The notes beneath the pieces were generated by a model, which saw nothing but the letters and a program-made list of their open reading frames with translations, was not told the DNA's origin and did not search any database. A DNA stretch of 64,000 bases. It comes from Paraglaciecola polaris LMG 21857 (GTDB lineage Bacteria > Pseudomonadota > Gammaproteobacteria > Enterobacterales > Alteromonadaceae). The stretch is taken from NCBI RefSeq assembly GCF_000315055.1, contig NZ_BAER01000138.1, forward strand, positions 1-64,000, written 5' to 3'. Below are positions 9,443 through 18,443 of this stretch, piece after piece. Both the position numbers and the translations under genes were made by a program. How positions within the stretch are numbered: the stretch's first letter is position 1; each line of letters starts with the position of its first letter.

Positions 9443-10426
9443 CTACACTAGGTCGTCCGGATTCAGTGCGGTATCTTCTTTTAACACCGCCAGCAGGTTA
9501 ACAAAATCATCAGGAAGTGGCGCTTTAAACGACATCCACTCACCAGTGATAGGGTGCTCAAGCTCCAATTGAATGGCGTGTAAGGCTTGGCGTTTAAACC
9601 CTCGAATGGTCTCTATCATAATGTCGCTTGCTGCTTTAGGTAAACGCGGACGCCCACCATATGCTTGGTCTCCCACTAGAGGGTGACGTAAATGCGCCAT
9701 ATGTACGCGAATTTGATGTGTTCTGCCTGACGCCAGCTTTAAACGAAGATGCGTATGGGCGCGGAACTTTTGTTTAACTCGGTAGTGCGTCAAAGCAGGC
9801 TTGCCTGATTGCACTACCGCCATGTTGGTACGTTTAGTTGGGTGGCGGCCTATTGGCTCATCAATACTGCCACCAGCAATCAGATTGCCATACACCACAG
9901 CCTCGTATTCTCGGCTTATTTCACGGGCTTGCAGCTTTTCAACTAAATGAGTTTGTGCAGGGATCGTTTTAGCCACCACCATTAAACCCGTGGTGTCTTT
10001 ATCCAATCGATGCACTATGCCGGCACGCGGTACACTGCCTATATCAGGTACATGATTAAGTAACGCATTCAAAATTGTGCCATTGGCATTACCTGCCCCA
10101 GGATGCACAACGAGATTAGTCGGCTTATTGATGACAAGAATATGCTCGTCTTCATAGACAATGTTTAAATCAATATTCTGTGCGCTGTGTCGCTCTTGTA
10201 CTTCAATGCTGGCATCGATTTCAATTAACTCTTCACCAAGTAACTTTTCTCTTGGTTTGTTCACTATCTGACCATCGACCGAGACTTGATCAGCCAATAT
10301 CCAATCTTTTATTCGAGATCGTGAATAATCAGGGAACATTTCAGCCAAAGCTTGATCCAAACGTTTACCTAATAACGTTTGCGGCACCATGGCCTGTAGT
10401 TGTATTTTTTCATAGCTGGTAGACAT
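9443..10426 (-). CDS. rluD: 23S rRNA pseudouridine(1911/1915/1917) synthase RluD
   Basis: Converts three uridines in helix 69 of 23S rRNA to pseudouridine, needed for efficient ribosome assembly and termination. The 327-residue protein starts with an S4 RNA-binding domain (about residues 17-75) and carries the RluA-family catalytic motif H-R-L-D-K-D-T-T-G, whose Asp is the nucleophile, followed by the conserved R-T-H-Q-I-R-V-H motif. It heads the rluD-pgeF operon and lies divergent to bamD, as in other gammaproteobacteria. Confidence 0.96.
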   Translation of the reverse strand: MSTSYEKIQLQAMVPQTLLGKRLDQALAEMFPDYSRSRIKDWILADQVSVDGQIVNKPREKLLGEELIEIDASIEVQERHSAQNIDLNIVYEDEHILVINKPTNLVVHPGAGNANGTILNALLNHVPDIGSVPRAGIVHRLDKDTTGLMVVAKTIPAQTHLVEKLQAREISREYEAVVYGNLIAGGSIDEPIGRHPTKRTNMAVVQSGKPALTHYRVKQKFRAHTHLRLKLASGRTHQIRVHMAHLRHPLVGDQAYGGRPRLPKAASDIMIETIRGFKRQALHAIQLELEHPITGEWMSFKAPLPDDFVNLLAVLKEDTALNPDDLV

Positions 10427-10599
10427 GCAAAGGAGACCCTAGTAGTGTTTCTGAACGATTTATATGTGCATAGCCCAATACGCTGGGTTAGAATATGCAG
10501 CTGTTATCGGTTCAATAAAACCCTATTCTAACGGATTTTTGTCAGCAATGAATCGACGAACGCTTATCGCAAGCATAAATAAGAGCAAATAAGATAAAT

Positions 10600-11367
10600 A
10601 TGATGAGAAAGTTATCGTTACCCAAGATTTTTCTAGCCGCAGCGATTATCGCGATAAGTGGCTGTTCGTCCTCTCCCGATGAAGAAGAAGTCGTTGTCAA
10701 TAACCGTAGTGCTCAATCTTTGTATGAAGATGCTAAAGAAAAAATGGCAATTGGTAACTTCAATGCCGCTACCGCAACCCTCAGTGCATTAGACTCAAGA
10801 TACCCATTTGGCCCGTTATCGAATCAGGTTCAGTTGGACTTGATTTATGCTTACTACAAATCAGGTAAAGTGAATGAAGCTATTTCGACGATTGATCGTT
10901 TCACTCGCTTAAACCCAAATCATGCTGATGTTGATTACGCTATATATATGCGTGGATTAACCAACATGGAATCTGACAAAAACTTATTCCAAGAATTGGT
11001 CGGTATTGACCGTTCAGATCGTGATCCAAGTAAATCCCGTGAAGCATTCGAAGATTTCAGACGTTTAATCGAAAAATACCCAGACAGCAAATATGCCGCA
11101 GACGCACAAAAGCGTATGCTGCACATTAAAAGTCGTCTAGCGAAGTATGAAATCGCTATTGCACGTTTTTATATGCGCCGTGAAGCATATGTAGCCGCAG
11201 CAAACCGCGGTCGTTACGTGCTGGAGTACTACCCAGATACAGATCATGTGCAAGAAGCACTAGAAATCATGGTGGAATGTTACGATCAACTTAAGCTCGA
11301 TGATTTGAAAAATAACGTGATGAAAACCCTTAAACTTAACTATCCAGATAGCAGCTTTATCAGCTAG
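10600..11367 (+). CDS. bamD: Outer membrane assembly lipoprotein BamD
   Basis: Essential lipoprotein of the BAM complex, which folds beta-barrel proteins into the outer membrane. The signal peptide ends in the lipobox I-S-G-C with the lipidated cysteine at residue 22. Five TPR-like repeats follow (for example around residues 37-75, 76-110 and 150-180). At 255 residues it matches the usual size. Two ATG codons are adjacent; the first is used here. The gene stands alone between the divergent rluD and a bidirectional terminator. Confidence 0.96.
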   Translation: MMRKLSLPKIFLAAAIIAISGCSSSPDEEEVVVNNRSAQSLYEDAKEKMAIGNFNAATATLSALDSRYPFGPLSNQVQLDLIYAYYKSGKVNEAISTIDRFTRLNPNHADVDYAIYMRGLTNMESDKNLFQELVGIDRSDRDPSKSREAFEDFRRLIEKYPDSKYAADAQKRMLHIKSRLAKYEIAIARFYMRREAYVAAANRGRYVLEYYPDTDHVQEALEIMVECYDQLKLDDLKNNVMKTLKLNYPDSSFIS

Positions 11368-11392
11368 CTCGATACCTAAGTCAGTCATACAA

Positions 11393-11417
11393 AAAAACGC
11401 GCTCAAGGCGCGTTTTT
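11393..11417. terminator. Bidirectional terminator, bamD / chrR-like gene
   Basis: Perfect 10-bp stem AAAAACGCGC / GCGCGTTTTT (11393-11402, 11408-11417) with loop TCAAG between two convergent genes. Confidence 0.93.
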
Positions 11418-11443
11418 GTATCTATATATAAGTTAACAGAGGA

Positions 11444-12115
11444 TTATTTAAAAAATAACTGGCTGAATGGATTTAACAGCCGAGCCAAACCCGATGTGAA
11501 ATGTAAGGGCTTGTCTACCATAGTAAATACCAAGCAACCTTCGTCAGCTTCAGAAAACGGCATATGTTTATTGCTACCGTCCATAATCGTAAAGTCCCCG
11601 CAATCGTAGTCAGCTAACCCGTCGCTAAATTGACCATCAATCACTAACGTAAATTCTGTCCCCTTATGTGTGTGTTCAGGTACACGGCCACCTTTTTCCA
11701 TATAAATAAAGTTAGCTTGTCCTTCTTGACCTAAATCAACAGGCGCCTGCCATAACTTACCTACTAAACGCGACCAGTTGCCTGTTTTACGGGTATAGCG
11801 AGCAAGAGCTCTTGGCAGAGCAAAGTGACGCCCATCCAACTCCAATAAATTACTGACAGGTTGCACTCTGGCTGGCTCAAAATCTGCTGTTTGGGTGATT
11901 TGCAACATCATGTCTTTGAAATCTTGCTCGACAACAACTGAGTCAACAGGGGCTGCGAACACTTCTGCGCTTAGCTCTTCTTGTGCCTGTGTCGTTAACG
12001 CTTGGCAACGAGGGCACATATCGACATGAGCTGAAATCATCAGTGCCAAATTAGTCGGGCACGTGCCTTCAGCAAAAGCACGAAGGTGTGCTAATTGTGG
12101 GTGGAAATTAATCAT
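11444..12115 (-). CDS. chrR: ChrR-type cupin anti-sigma factor
   Basis: Zinc-binding anti-sigma factor of 223 residues that holds the adjacent ECF sigma factor inactive until stress, singlet oxygen in the Rhodobacter system. The N-terminal anti-sigma domain has the Zn motif H-V-D-M-C-P-R-C (H-x3-C-x2-C, about residues 30-37), with an upstream histidine. The C-terminal half is a cupin fold with metal-site residues in H-T-H-K-G-T-E-F and later H. In the known protein the cupin half is the sensor part. The start codon overlaps the sigma gene by eight bases, so the pair is translationally coupled. The inducing signal here is inferred from the family. Confidence 0.9.
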   Translation of the reverse strand: MINFHPQLAHLRAFAEGTCPTNLALMISAHVDMCPRCQALTTQAQEELSAEVFAAPVDSVVVEQDFKDMMLQITQTADFEPARVQPVSNLLELDGRHFALPRALARYTRKTGNWSRLVGKLWQAPVDLGQEGQANFIYMEKGGRVPEHTHKGTEFTLVIDGQFSDGLADYDCGDFTIMDGSNKHMPFSEADEGCLVFTMVDKPLHFTSGLARLLNPFSQLFFK

Positions 12116-12722
12116 TATCTTTTAACATCTCTTTCAGGCGTTGCAGGGCCAATCGAGTTCGAGATTTAACCGTGCCAAGAGGAATGGACAGTTGGTCTGC
12201 GACTTCTTGTTGCGATTTACCTTCAATATAAATAGCTTCGATGACAACACGTTGTTTTTGCGGCAGTTCATCAAACAACTGCCCGAGTTCTTGAAGGATA
12301 ACTTGGTCATCAAGAGCAACCTCGTTAACATCTGCGGTTTGCTCACAAAGAATGGGCCACAGATCATCAGCACAAATGTCTTCTTTACGATTTCGTTGTT
12401 TGCGCAACATATCAAAGCGTATGTTGCGCGCGATGGTAAAAATCCATGTAGAAGGCGCGCCCTTATCAGCATTAAATAAGCGTGATTTCTGCCATACGTT
12501 AGACATGGTGTCTTGCACTAACTCCATGGCGAGCGCTTCGTTACCCATTTGCTTCAATGCATAAGATCGAAGTCGTGGGGCGAAATAATTGAATACCTCA
12601 GCAAAAGAACGTTTACAGCGGGCCTGCCCAACCAAAGCTAAATATGCAGACATTTCGTCAGCACAATCTTTAGGGACAACTGCATTTGAATGTTTTGATT
12701 CCAAAGGGATTCCGACAAGCAT
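12108..12722 (-). CDS. ECF RNA polymerase sigma factor (RpoE/ECF11-like, ChrR-regulated)
   Basis: Sigma-70 family factor of the extracytoplasmic type. Region 2 (about residues 40-110, including D-T-M-S-N-V-W and the R-N-I-R-F-D-M-L-R segment) contacts the -10 element. Region 4 (about 145-200, with the helix-turn-helix around Q-Q-E-V-A-D-Q-L and G-T-V-K-S-R) contacts the -35 element. Pairing with a cupin anti-sigma identifies the group controlled by ChrR. GTG 12725 is in frame, but ATG 12722 has AGGTGA six bases upstream and is preferred. Its own promoter, TGATCT-N18-TATAAA, matches the one before the divergent lipid operon, suggesting autoregulation and a shared regulon. Confidence 0.92.
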   Translation of the reverse strand: MLVGIPLESKHSNAVVPKDCADEMSAYLALVGQARCKRSFAEVFNYFAPRLRSYALKQMGNEALAMELVQDTMSNVWQKSRLFNADKGAPSTWIFTIARNIRFDMLRKQRNRKEDICADDLWPILCEQTADVNEVALDDQVILQELGQLFDELPQKQRVVIEAIYIEGKSQQEVADQLSIPLGTVKSRTRLALQRLKEMLKDND

Positions 12723-12750
12723 CACTTTTCACCTGTGTTTGCGATTAGGC

Positions 12751-12780
12751 TTTATACAGGCTTATTGGTGAAAAAGATCA
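12751..12780 (-). promoter_or_regulatory. ECF sigma autoregulatory promoter candidate
   Basis: On the minus strand TGATCT (12780 to 12775), an 18-base spacer and TATAAA (12756 to 12751). The -35 box overlaps the stop codon of the upstream LON-domain gene. It closely resembles the TGATCC-type -35 of ECF11/ChrR promoters and is matched by the element at 13440-13469. The start site would be about 20 bases before the sigma ATG. Confidence 0.65.
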
Positions 12781-13344
12781 TTTCACCAATTGTGTCAAAA
12801 AATCGATCGTTTTGACATAGTCACTTTGCTGAATAAAATGTTGTTTTTGTTCAGCAGAAACGGGTAGAAGCTCTAACCAGCGATAGATCACCCAAATCGG
12901 ATTGTCAAAACTAGGCGATGGGTACAGCGCTTGAATCTCCGGATACTTTTCAAAAATATCGACGAGTCTCTGTCGAATCAAAGATGCATCGGTTTGCGGT
13001 TGCACTTGCCAAGCGGGTAGCAAGGTACATTGCCCTAAGCGCAAACCGTCATGCTCGATGTCTATATGCTGAATTGAAAAACATTTTTCACCTTCTACAG
13101 TTATTCCAAGTAATCCATCACTTAACAGATCAAAATCAATCACCTTAACCAGGGTTCCTACCGAGTGGATATGCTCATTGCGCGTTTTATCGCCGTTAGC
13201 ATTTAACATACAAATGCCAAAGCCAGTCTGCGCCGCACAGGCATCTTTAACCATGCGCACGTAACGTGGCTCAAAAATACGTAATGCCATGCGCCCTTGA
13301 GGTAATACGTGAGCGGACAATGGAAACAAAGGTAAAGTAAACAT
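12778..13344 (-). CDS. LON peptidase N-terminal (substrate-binding) domain protein
   Basis: Stand-alone LON substrate-binding domain of 188 residues with no ATPase or protease part. The typical opening, with a P-L-F-P-L motif, and the R-I-F-E-P-R-Y motif near residue 25 are present. Such proteins are common in proteobacteria but their role is unknown. The gene lies directly upstream of the sigma gene on the same strand, and the sigma promoter overlaps its stop codon. It may therefore read through into the sigma operon. A weaker CGATCC-N17-TATCAA element upstream hints that it could belong to the same regulon, but this is speculative. Confidence 0.85.
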   Translation of the reverse strand: MFTLPLFPLSAHVLPQGRMALRIFEPRYVRMVKDACAAQTGFGICMLNANGDKTRNEHIHSVGTLVKVIDFDLLSDGLLGITVEGEKCFSIQHIDIEHDGLRLGQCTLLPAWQVQPQTDASLIRQRLVDIFEKYPEIQALYPSPSFDNPIWVIYRWLELLPVSAEQKQHFIQQSDYVKTIDFLTQLVK

Positions 13345-13439
13345 ATTCAGATTTAAACAGCGATACTCTAATAGTCGTTAGTCTTTGATACGCCATGATA
13401 AAGATTTGGATCGTTGATAATGCAAAATTAGTTAAAAGG

Positions 13440-13469
13440 TGATCTAAAATTCGATTTAACTCCTAATAC
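13440..13469 (+). promoter_or_regulatory. ECF sigma promoter candidate for the lipid-modification operon
   Basis: TGATCT (13440-13445), an 18-base spacer and TAATAC (13464-13469). The -35 hexamer and spacer length are identical to those of the promoter before the ECF sigma gene. A start near 13477 would give a leader of about 40 bases. This ties the operon 13517-18998 to the sigma factor at 12108-12722. Confidence 0.68.
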
Positions 13470-13516
13470 TATGGATACCCAGTCAACATTCGTCGACGAA
13501 TAATGAGTACGTATAA

Positions 13517-13939
13517 ATGGATGCAGTAGAACATTTCGTGAAATTTTATAAGAAGCTAGACAACCAGTCGCTCACCGAGCTTGCCTTGCTGTACAGCGAT
13601 AACATAGTGTTTGTCGATCCGGTTAGAAAACACCAAGGCTTACCAGCCATGCGCCATTACTTCGCCCAGCTACTGCAAAATGTCAGCACATGTACATTCG
13701 ACATATTACAGGTTGATAAGGCGGATCCCACAGTCACCGTCACTTGGGTGATGCATTTTAACCATCCTAAACTCAAAAGTGGTAAGACCGTCAGTGTTGA
13801 TGGTATTAGCCAATTGGTCATTACTAACAATAAAATTAGTTACCAGCGGGATTATTATGATTTAGGCAGCATGCTATACGAGCATATTCCATTAATTGGC
13901 TCGTTCATCCGCTATCTCAAAGGAAGATTAGCAACATGA
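13517..13939 (+). CDS. NTF2/SnoaL-like protein
   Basis: Small cone-shaped NTF2-fold protein of 140 residues. The pattern F-V-K-F-Y-K-K-L ... Y-S-D-N-I-V-F-V-D-P followed by a G-x-x-A-M-R-x-Y segment is typical of SnoaL-like domains, which act as cyclases, isomerases or ligand-binding partners. It is the first gene of the seven-gene operon, and its end overlaps the SDR start by four bases. The substrate is not known; the setting points to a lipid or lipid-derived molecule. Confidence 0.82.
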   Translation: MDAVEHFVKFYKKLDNQSLTELALLYSDNIVFVDPVRKHQGLPAMRHYFAQLLQNVSTCTFDILQVDKADPTVTVTWVMHFNHPKLKSGKTVSVDGISQLVITNNKISYQRDYYDLGSMLYEHIPLIGSFIRYLKGRLAT

Positions 13940-14667
13940 AACGGATGTTAGTCACAGGCGCCACTTCCGGAATAGGCGAAGCGTTAGTAAAACTCGCGGC
14001 GAACAAAGACTACAGGGTTATCGCCTGTGGACGCAACGGCGAAAAGTTAAACACACTTAGCACGATTCAAAATGTGTCAGCACTTAAGTTCGATGTTAGC
14101 GATCAACAACAAACGCTGAATGCGTTGCGACACACCAGTGCAGATATTTATGTACTTAATGCAGGCGTGTGTGAATATGTCGAAATAGACACTTTTGATC
14201 CTGCCATGTTCAGACGTGTATTCGAAGCCAATTTTTTTGGTGTGGTGAATTGCATAGATGCACTGTTACCCCAGCTCGTTACGGGTAATCAATTAGTCAT
14301 AGTGGATAGCATGGCTCGCCTTCTACCGTTCACCCAGAGCCAAGCCTACGGTGCAAGTAAAGCGGCATTGCATTATCTAACTAAAACGATGGAAGTCGAT
14401 TTAGCGTCCCGGGGGATCATAGTACAAAGCGTATCGCCTGGCTTCGTAGCCACCCCCCTCACAAATAAAAATGATTTTGATATGCCCATGCGTATTTCAG
14501 TGGATGAAGCCGTCGCAAGCCTATTACATGGCATAGAAAAACACACGAGCAGTATCTTTTTTCCAACGATATTCGGCATGCTACTTCGTACGCTTTATCG
14601 GCTACCGAGTTCACTCAAAGTCGCATTAAGCAAACGAATGAAGAATAACAAACAGGACGTAAATTAA
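13936..14667 (+). CDS. Short-chain dehydrogenase/reductase
   Basis: NAD(P)-dependent oxidoreductase of 243 residues. The cofactor motif T-G-A-T-S-G-I-G is at residues 7-14, N-A-G near 75, and the catalytic triad is Ser125, Tyr138 and Lys142 (Y-G-A-S-K). The C-terminal ~25 residues are basic and could associate with membranes. It overlaps the preceding gene by four bases and the FAD gene follows after one base, so the three are tightly coupled. SDR enzymes reduce or oxidise hydroxyl and keto groups; the substrate here is inferred to be a fatty-acid derivative. Confidence 0.9.
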   Translation: MKRMLVTGATSGIGEALVKLAANKDYRVIACGRNGEKLNTLSTIQNVSALKFDVSDQQQTLNALRHTSADIYVLNAGVCEYVEIDTFDPAMFRRVFEANFFGVVNCIDALLPQLVTGNQLVIVDSMARLLPFTQSQAYGASKAALHYLTKTMEVDLASRGIIVQSVSPGFVATPLTNKNDFDMPMRISVDEAVASLLHGIEKHTSSIFFPTIFGMLLRTLYRLPSSLKVALSKRMKNNKQDVN

Positions 14668-14668
14668 G

Positions 14669-15940
14669 ATGCGTAAGCGAATTGCCATTATCGGTAGCGG
14701 AATTTCAGGACTTACCTGTGGTTATTTACTCCACAAAAAGCATGATATCACTGTGTATGAAGCCAACGATTATATCGGCGGTCATACCGCAACAAAAGAC
14801 GTCACTGTCAAAGGGCGTGATTATGCCATCGATACCGGTTTCATCGTATACAACGATTGGACTTACCCTAACTTTATAAAACTAATGGACACATTACAGG
14901 TTAAAAGTCAGCCAACTGAAATGAGCTTCAGTGTCAAAAACATGGAGCGAAACCTGGAGTACAACGGCAATACTATTAATAGCCTATTTGCTCAAAGACG
15001 TAATATTTTTCGCCCCTTTTTCTGGCGTATCGTAAGAGATCTACTGCGTTTTAATAAATTGTGTAAAGCACAAGATGCAGAAAGTATTGATAAGCAACAA
15101 AATTTATTTACCTTTCTAACCGAGCATCAGTTTAGTGACGCATTTATCTATAACTATATATTGCCAATGTGCGCGGCAATTTGGTCCACTAGCGTCGAAG
15201 ATATCAAAACGTTTCCTTTCCAATTTTTCTTACGGTTTTTCAATAATCATGGCTTGCTCAATATCACGGTCCGTCCCCAGTGGTACACGCTTGTCGGCGG
15301 CTCAAGAGAATACATTGCCCCTTTAACAAAAGGATTCGCCAATAACATTCAATTACGCACCCCTGTCACGAGTGTGTCAAAACGAGAGCTCGGTTATCAA
15401 GTAAATAACGCTAACGGCAGTGCCCATTACGATGAAGTGATATTTGCCTGTCATAGCGACCAAGCACTGAGCATGCTCGATAATCCTGGTATCCCTCAGC
15501 GGGAGCTTGTCAGTAATATTTTGGGGCCGATAAAATACATTCCTAATGAGGTGATTTTGCACACAGACAGCAGCGTCCTTCCTAAGCGTAAACTTGCCTG
15601 GGCAAGCTGGAATTACGCCATAGCGAATGAAAATAAAGCCCATCAGTCCCCAGCGGTTCTCACTTACAACATGAACATTTTGCAATGTTTAGCGTCTGAT
15701 ACTACCTTTTGCGTCACGCTAAATGACCGCAGTAATATTGCCAAAAATACGATATTAGGGGTTTATCAATACGCTCACCCACAATTCAACGAAGCGGCTA
15801 TACATGCCCAGTCGCGACGAGACGAAATATCATCCATCAATGGTTTACATTTTTGCGGCGCTTATTGGTACAACGGTTTTCATGAAGATGGGGTACGCAG
15901 TGCCTTAGATGTTTGCCAACACTTTGGTGAAATGCTTTGA
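14669..15940 (+). CDS. FAD-dependent amine-oxidase-like oxidoreductase
   Basis: Flavoprotein of 423 residues in the NAD/FAD-binding amine oxidase superfamily. The dinucleotide motif G-S-G-I-S-G-L is at residues 9-15, followed by an acidic residue ending strand 2 (Y-E-A-N-D) and G-G-H. The C-terminal FAD motif F-C-G-A-Y-W-Y-N-G-F-H-E-D-G-V-R-S-A is clear. Homologues sit beside DUF1365 and Cfa-like genes in ChrR-controlled clusters. In Rhodobacter a protein of this kind is linked to furan fatty acid synthesis, probably by desaturating a methylated acyl chain; that is from memory and is inference for this protein. Confidence 0.88.
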   Translation: MRKRIAIIGSGISGLTCGYLLHKKHDITVYEANDYIGGHTATKDVTVKGRDYAIDTGFIVYNDWTYPNFIKLMDTLQVKSQPTEMSFSVKNMERNLEYNGNTINSLFAQRRNIFRPFFWRIVRDLLRFNKLCKAQDAESIDKQQNLFTFLTEHQFSDAFIYNYILPMCAAIWSTSVEDIKTFPFQFFLRFFNNHGLLNITVRPQWYTLVGGSREYIAPLTKGFANNIQLRTPVTSVSKRELGYQVNNANGSAHYDEVIFACHSDQALSMLDNPGIPQRELVSNILGPIKYIPNEVILHTDSSVLPKRKLAWASWNYAIANENKAHQSPAVLTYNMNILQCLASDTTFCVTLNDRSNIAKNTILGVYQYAHPQFNEAAIHAQSRRDEISSINGLHFCGAYWYNGFHEDGVRSALDVCQHFGEML

Positions 15941-16668
15941 TGCAAAGCGCTATTTACAAAGGTCGAGTTTTTCATGCTCGCCACTTCCCTAAGAAAAATT
16001 CATTTAATTACGATATTTTTCTAATGTGGCTCAAACTTGACGAACTGAATGAAGCAGAAAAAAAAGTGCGTTATTTTTCTGCTTCACGCTGGGCACCGTT
16101 GCAATACAAACGCCAAGATTATCTAGGCGACAATAGTGAACCTCTTGAGAAAAGTGTACTGACACGCATGAGTGAGCTAGCTGCAAAGCCACTGAGTGGC
16201 GATGTGTATCTACTTGGGCAAGTTCGCACCTTTGGGTTGTATTTCAGCCCTGTCAATTTTTACTATTTACGCCAGCCTGATGGTGAATATAGTCATATGT
16301 TGGCTGAAGTCAGCAATACCCCATGGAACGAACGGCACCACTACTTAGTGGACTTAAACGATCAGCAAGACTCCCAAAAAGCGTTTCATGTATCCCCTTT
16401 CAATCCCTTGGATATGCAATATAAATGGTCGGTTATGCAACCCTCTGAAAAACTTAATTTAACGCTCAAGTGTGTCAAAGACATCACTCATTTAGATACC
16501 GGGTTGAATTTAACCCGTGTCGAATTGAACTCTAAATCAGTATTACGCGTATTGATATCAATCCCAAGCATGGCGATTAAAACGGTCGTCGGTATTTATT
16601 GGCAGGCAATAAAATTATTTATCAAACGTGTGCCGTTTTACGCCCACGCAACTCAAGGTAAGAAGTAA
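15940..16668 (+). CDS. DUF1365 family protein
   Basis: Uncharacterised conserved protein of 242 residues, family DUF1365, nearly always encoded between the FAD oxidoreductase and a Cfa-like methyltransferase. The family opening Y-K-G-R-V-F-H-A-R-H and the central F-G-L-Y-F-S-P-V-N-F-Y motif are present. The start is ATG 15940, which overlaps the TGA of the preceding gene by one base (TGATG). A TTG one codon earlier is in frame but less likely. A hydrophobic stretch near residues 200-225 may anchor it to the membrane. Its function is unknown. Confidence 0.88.
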   Translation: MQSAIYKGRVFHARHFPKKNSFNYDIFLMWLKLDELNEAEKKVRYFSASRWAPLQYKRQDYLGDNSEPLEKSVLTRMSELAAKPLSGDVYLLGQVRTFGLYFSPVNFYYLRQPDGEYSHMLAEVSNTPWNERHHYLVDLNDQQDSQKAFHVSPFNPLDMQYKWSVMQPSEKLNLTLKCVKDITHLDTGLNLTRVELNSKSVLRVLISIPSMAIKTVVGIYWQAIKLFIKRVPFYAHATQGKK

Positions 16669-16669
16669 T

Positions 16670-17923
16670 ATGATGAACAGCGAACAGACACTGCAAGAAA
16701 TAGATTCCCTTTCTTGGCAAGATAAAATCAGCCGCCAAATCATGTTGAAAATATTTGCCAGCTTGCCTGAGGGAGAAATGGTGATCAAAGAAAACGGTGT
16801 GCTGATTGATGTCTTTGGTGAAAAAGGCTCAGACCTGCATGCTGAAATTAACTTTCTCGATTTGCGAGCATATCGCCGTTTGCTTTTTGGCGGCAGTGTT
16901 GCCTCTGGCGAAACCTACACAGATGGTATGTGGACCACACCCAATTTAACCAATGTCATTCGTATTTTTGCTCGTAACTTGCCTATGCTCGATCGCTGGG
17001 AAGGCAAAATGGAATGGTTGGCTTTACCCCTTAGAAAGATTGCCCATTTAGCCAAACGCAATTCCGCCGGTCAGGCAAAAAAGAACATCGCTGATCATTA
17101 CGATTTAGGCAATAAATTGTATAGCCGCTTTCTCGATCAAAGCATGATGTATTCATCAGCAATTTATCCCCATCAAGACGCTAACTTGCATCAAGCACAG
17201 CAACATAAATTGAAAACAATTTGTGAAAAGCTGCAATTAACACCAAACGACCATCTATTAGAAATTGGCACAGGATGGGGCGGTCTAGCCATTTATGCCG
17301 CTAAACATTACGGCTGCCGTGTCACGACTACCACCATCTCAGAAGAGCAATATCGCTTCGCCGAGCAATGGGTCGAACAAGAGAACTTACAGCAACAAAT
17401 CACCTTGTTAAAAAAAGACTACCGCTTGTTAGACGGTCAATACGACAAACTGGTGTCAATTGAAATGATTGAAGCCGTTGGCAAGGAATATCTAGGGACA
17501 TTTTTTCAGCAATGTTCAAACCGCTTAAAGAAAGACGGAATTATGCTACTGCAAGCCATCACTATCAGTGACCATCGCCTCAATAGCTATGCTAAAAGCG
17601 TAGACTTTATTCAAAAGCATATTTTCCCTGGTGGCTTCTTACCGTCTCAATTGTTAATTAATCAGCATTTAAAAAAGCACACCGACATGATGATCCGTGA
17701 TCTGCATGATATCGGTTTAGACTATGCAAAAACGCTGCAACATTGGCATCAAGCCTTTAACAACAACATAGATGCGCTATCCCAAGACGGCTACGACGAG
17801 CGCTTTAGCAACATGTGGCGTTATTATTTTAGTTACTGTGAAGGTGGCTTTTTGGAGCGTACCATCAGTACCGTGCAACTAGTATTAAGTAAACCCGCCT
17901 ATTCGGCACCGCTAAGTCGATAA
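16670..17923 (+). CDS. cfa: Cyclopropane-fatty-acid synthase-like SAM methyltransferase
   Basis: Methyltransferase of 417 residues that adds a methylene or methyl group from S-adenosylmethionine to unsaturated acyl chains of membrane phospholipids. The N-terminal ~130 residues form the lipid-binding part. The catalytic domain has the Cfa motif H-Y-D-L-G-N and the SAM motif E-I-G-T-G-W-G-G. Cfa-type residues Y-F-S-Y-C-E-G-G-F occur near the C-terminus. The frame is open back to 16628, but ATG 16670, two bases past the DUF1365 stop and after AAGG, is the better start. Operon context suggests the ChrR-linked group that makes modified, possibly furan, fatty acids. Confidence 0.92.
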   Translation: MMNSEQTLQEIDSLSWQDKISRQIMLKIFASLPEGEMVIKENGVLIDVFGEKGSDLHAEINFLDLRAYRRLLFGGSVASGETYTDGMWTTPNLTNVIRIFARNLPMLDRWEGKMEWLALPLRKIAHLAKRNSAGQAKKNIADHYDLGNKLYSRFLDQSMMYSSAIYPHQDANLHQAQQHKLKTICEKLQLTPNDHLLEIGTGWGGLAIYAAKHYGCRVTTTTISEEQYRFAEQWVEQENLQQQITLLKKDYRLLDGQYDKLVSIEMIEAVGKEYLGTFFQQCSNRLKKDGIMLLQAITISDHRLNSYAKSVDFIQKHIFPGGFLPSQLLINQHLKKHTDMMIRDLHDIGLDYAKTLQHWHQAFNNNIDALSQDGYDERFSNMWRYYFSYCEGGFLERTISTVQLVLSKPAYSAPLSR

Positions 17924-17924
17924 T

Positions 17925-18434
17925 ATGATGCCATTTCCAGCGACTATCGCACTTTGCATAATGTTACTTTCCCCTGCCACATATGGTGCATCACCGATAA
18001 GCCTTTTAAAGCCCGTCGGCAGCGCTACCTTGTCGGTGGTGTTCTGGGATATTTACCATTCCACCCTATATAGCAGCGATGGCAACTACACAGACGCCCA
18101 ACGACCAGTTGCACTGCAAATAGAATATCTACGGGATATCGACGCCGAGGATTTGTTAGAGGCAACTGCCGAGGAATGGGACAAACTGGCTATTGCAAAA
18201 GACGTTTATCAGCCTTGGCTTAAAAATCTCCGAGTCATTTGGCCTGATATAAAAGAACATGACACGCTTTTATTTGTCCTCAAGAGTGACCAGAGCACAG
18301 AGTTCTATTTTAACCATACACGGCTTGGTAGCTTTGATGATAAAGACTTCGGGAGTAATTTTTTACGTATTTGGCTAGATCCAAAAGCCAGCTATCCGAA
18401 ACTGCGCAAACAACTGATCGGCAAATCAAAATAG
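17925..18434 (+). CDS. Chalcone isomerase-like exported protein
   Basis: Protein of 169 residues with an N-terminal signal peptide (about 1-21, ending T-Y-G-A) and the bacterial chalcone-isomerase-like domain, seen in the opening G-S-A-T-L-S-V-V-F-W-D-I-Y pattern and the later L-R-D-I-D-A-E-D motif. Plant relatives of the fold bind fatty acids, so a fatty-acid-binding role in the periplasm is plausible. The gene starts one base past the cfa stop and abuts the DUF3833 gene. Catalysis cannot be claimed. Confidence 0.8.
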   Translation: MMPFPATIALCIMLLSPATYGASPISLLKPVGSATLSVVFWDIYHSTLYSSDGNYTDAQRPVALQIEYLRDIDAEDLLEATAEEWDKLAIAKDVYQPWLKNLRVIWPDIKEHDTLLFVLKSDQSTEFYFNHTRLGSFDDKDFGSNFLRIWLDPKASYPKLRKQLIGKSK

Positions 18435-18443
18435 GTGAAAATC

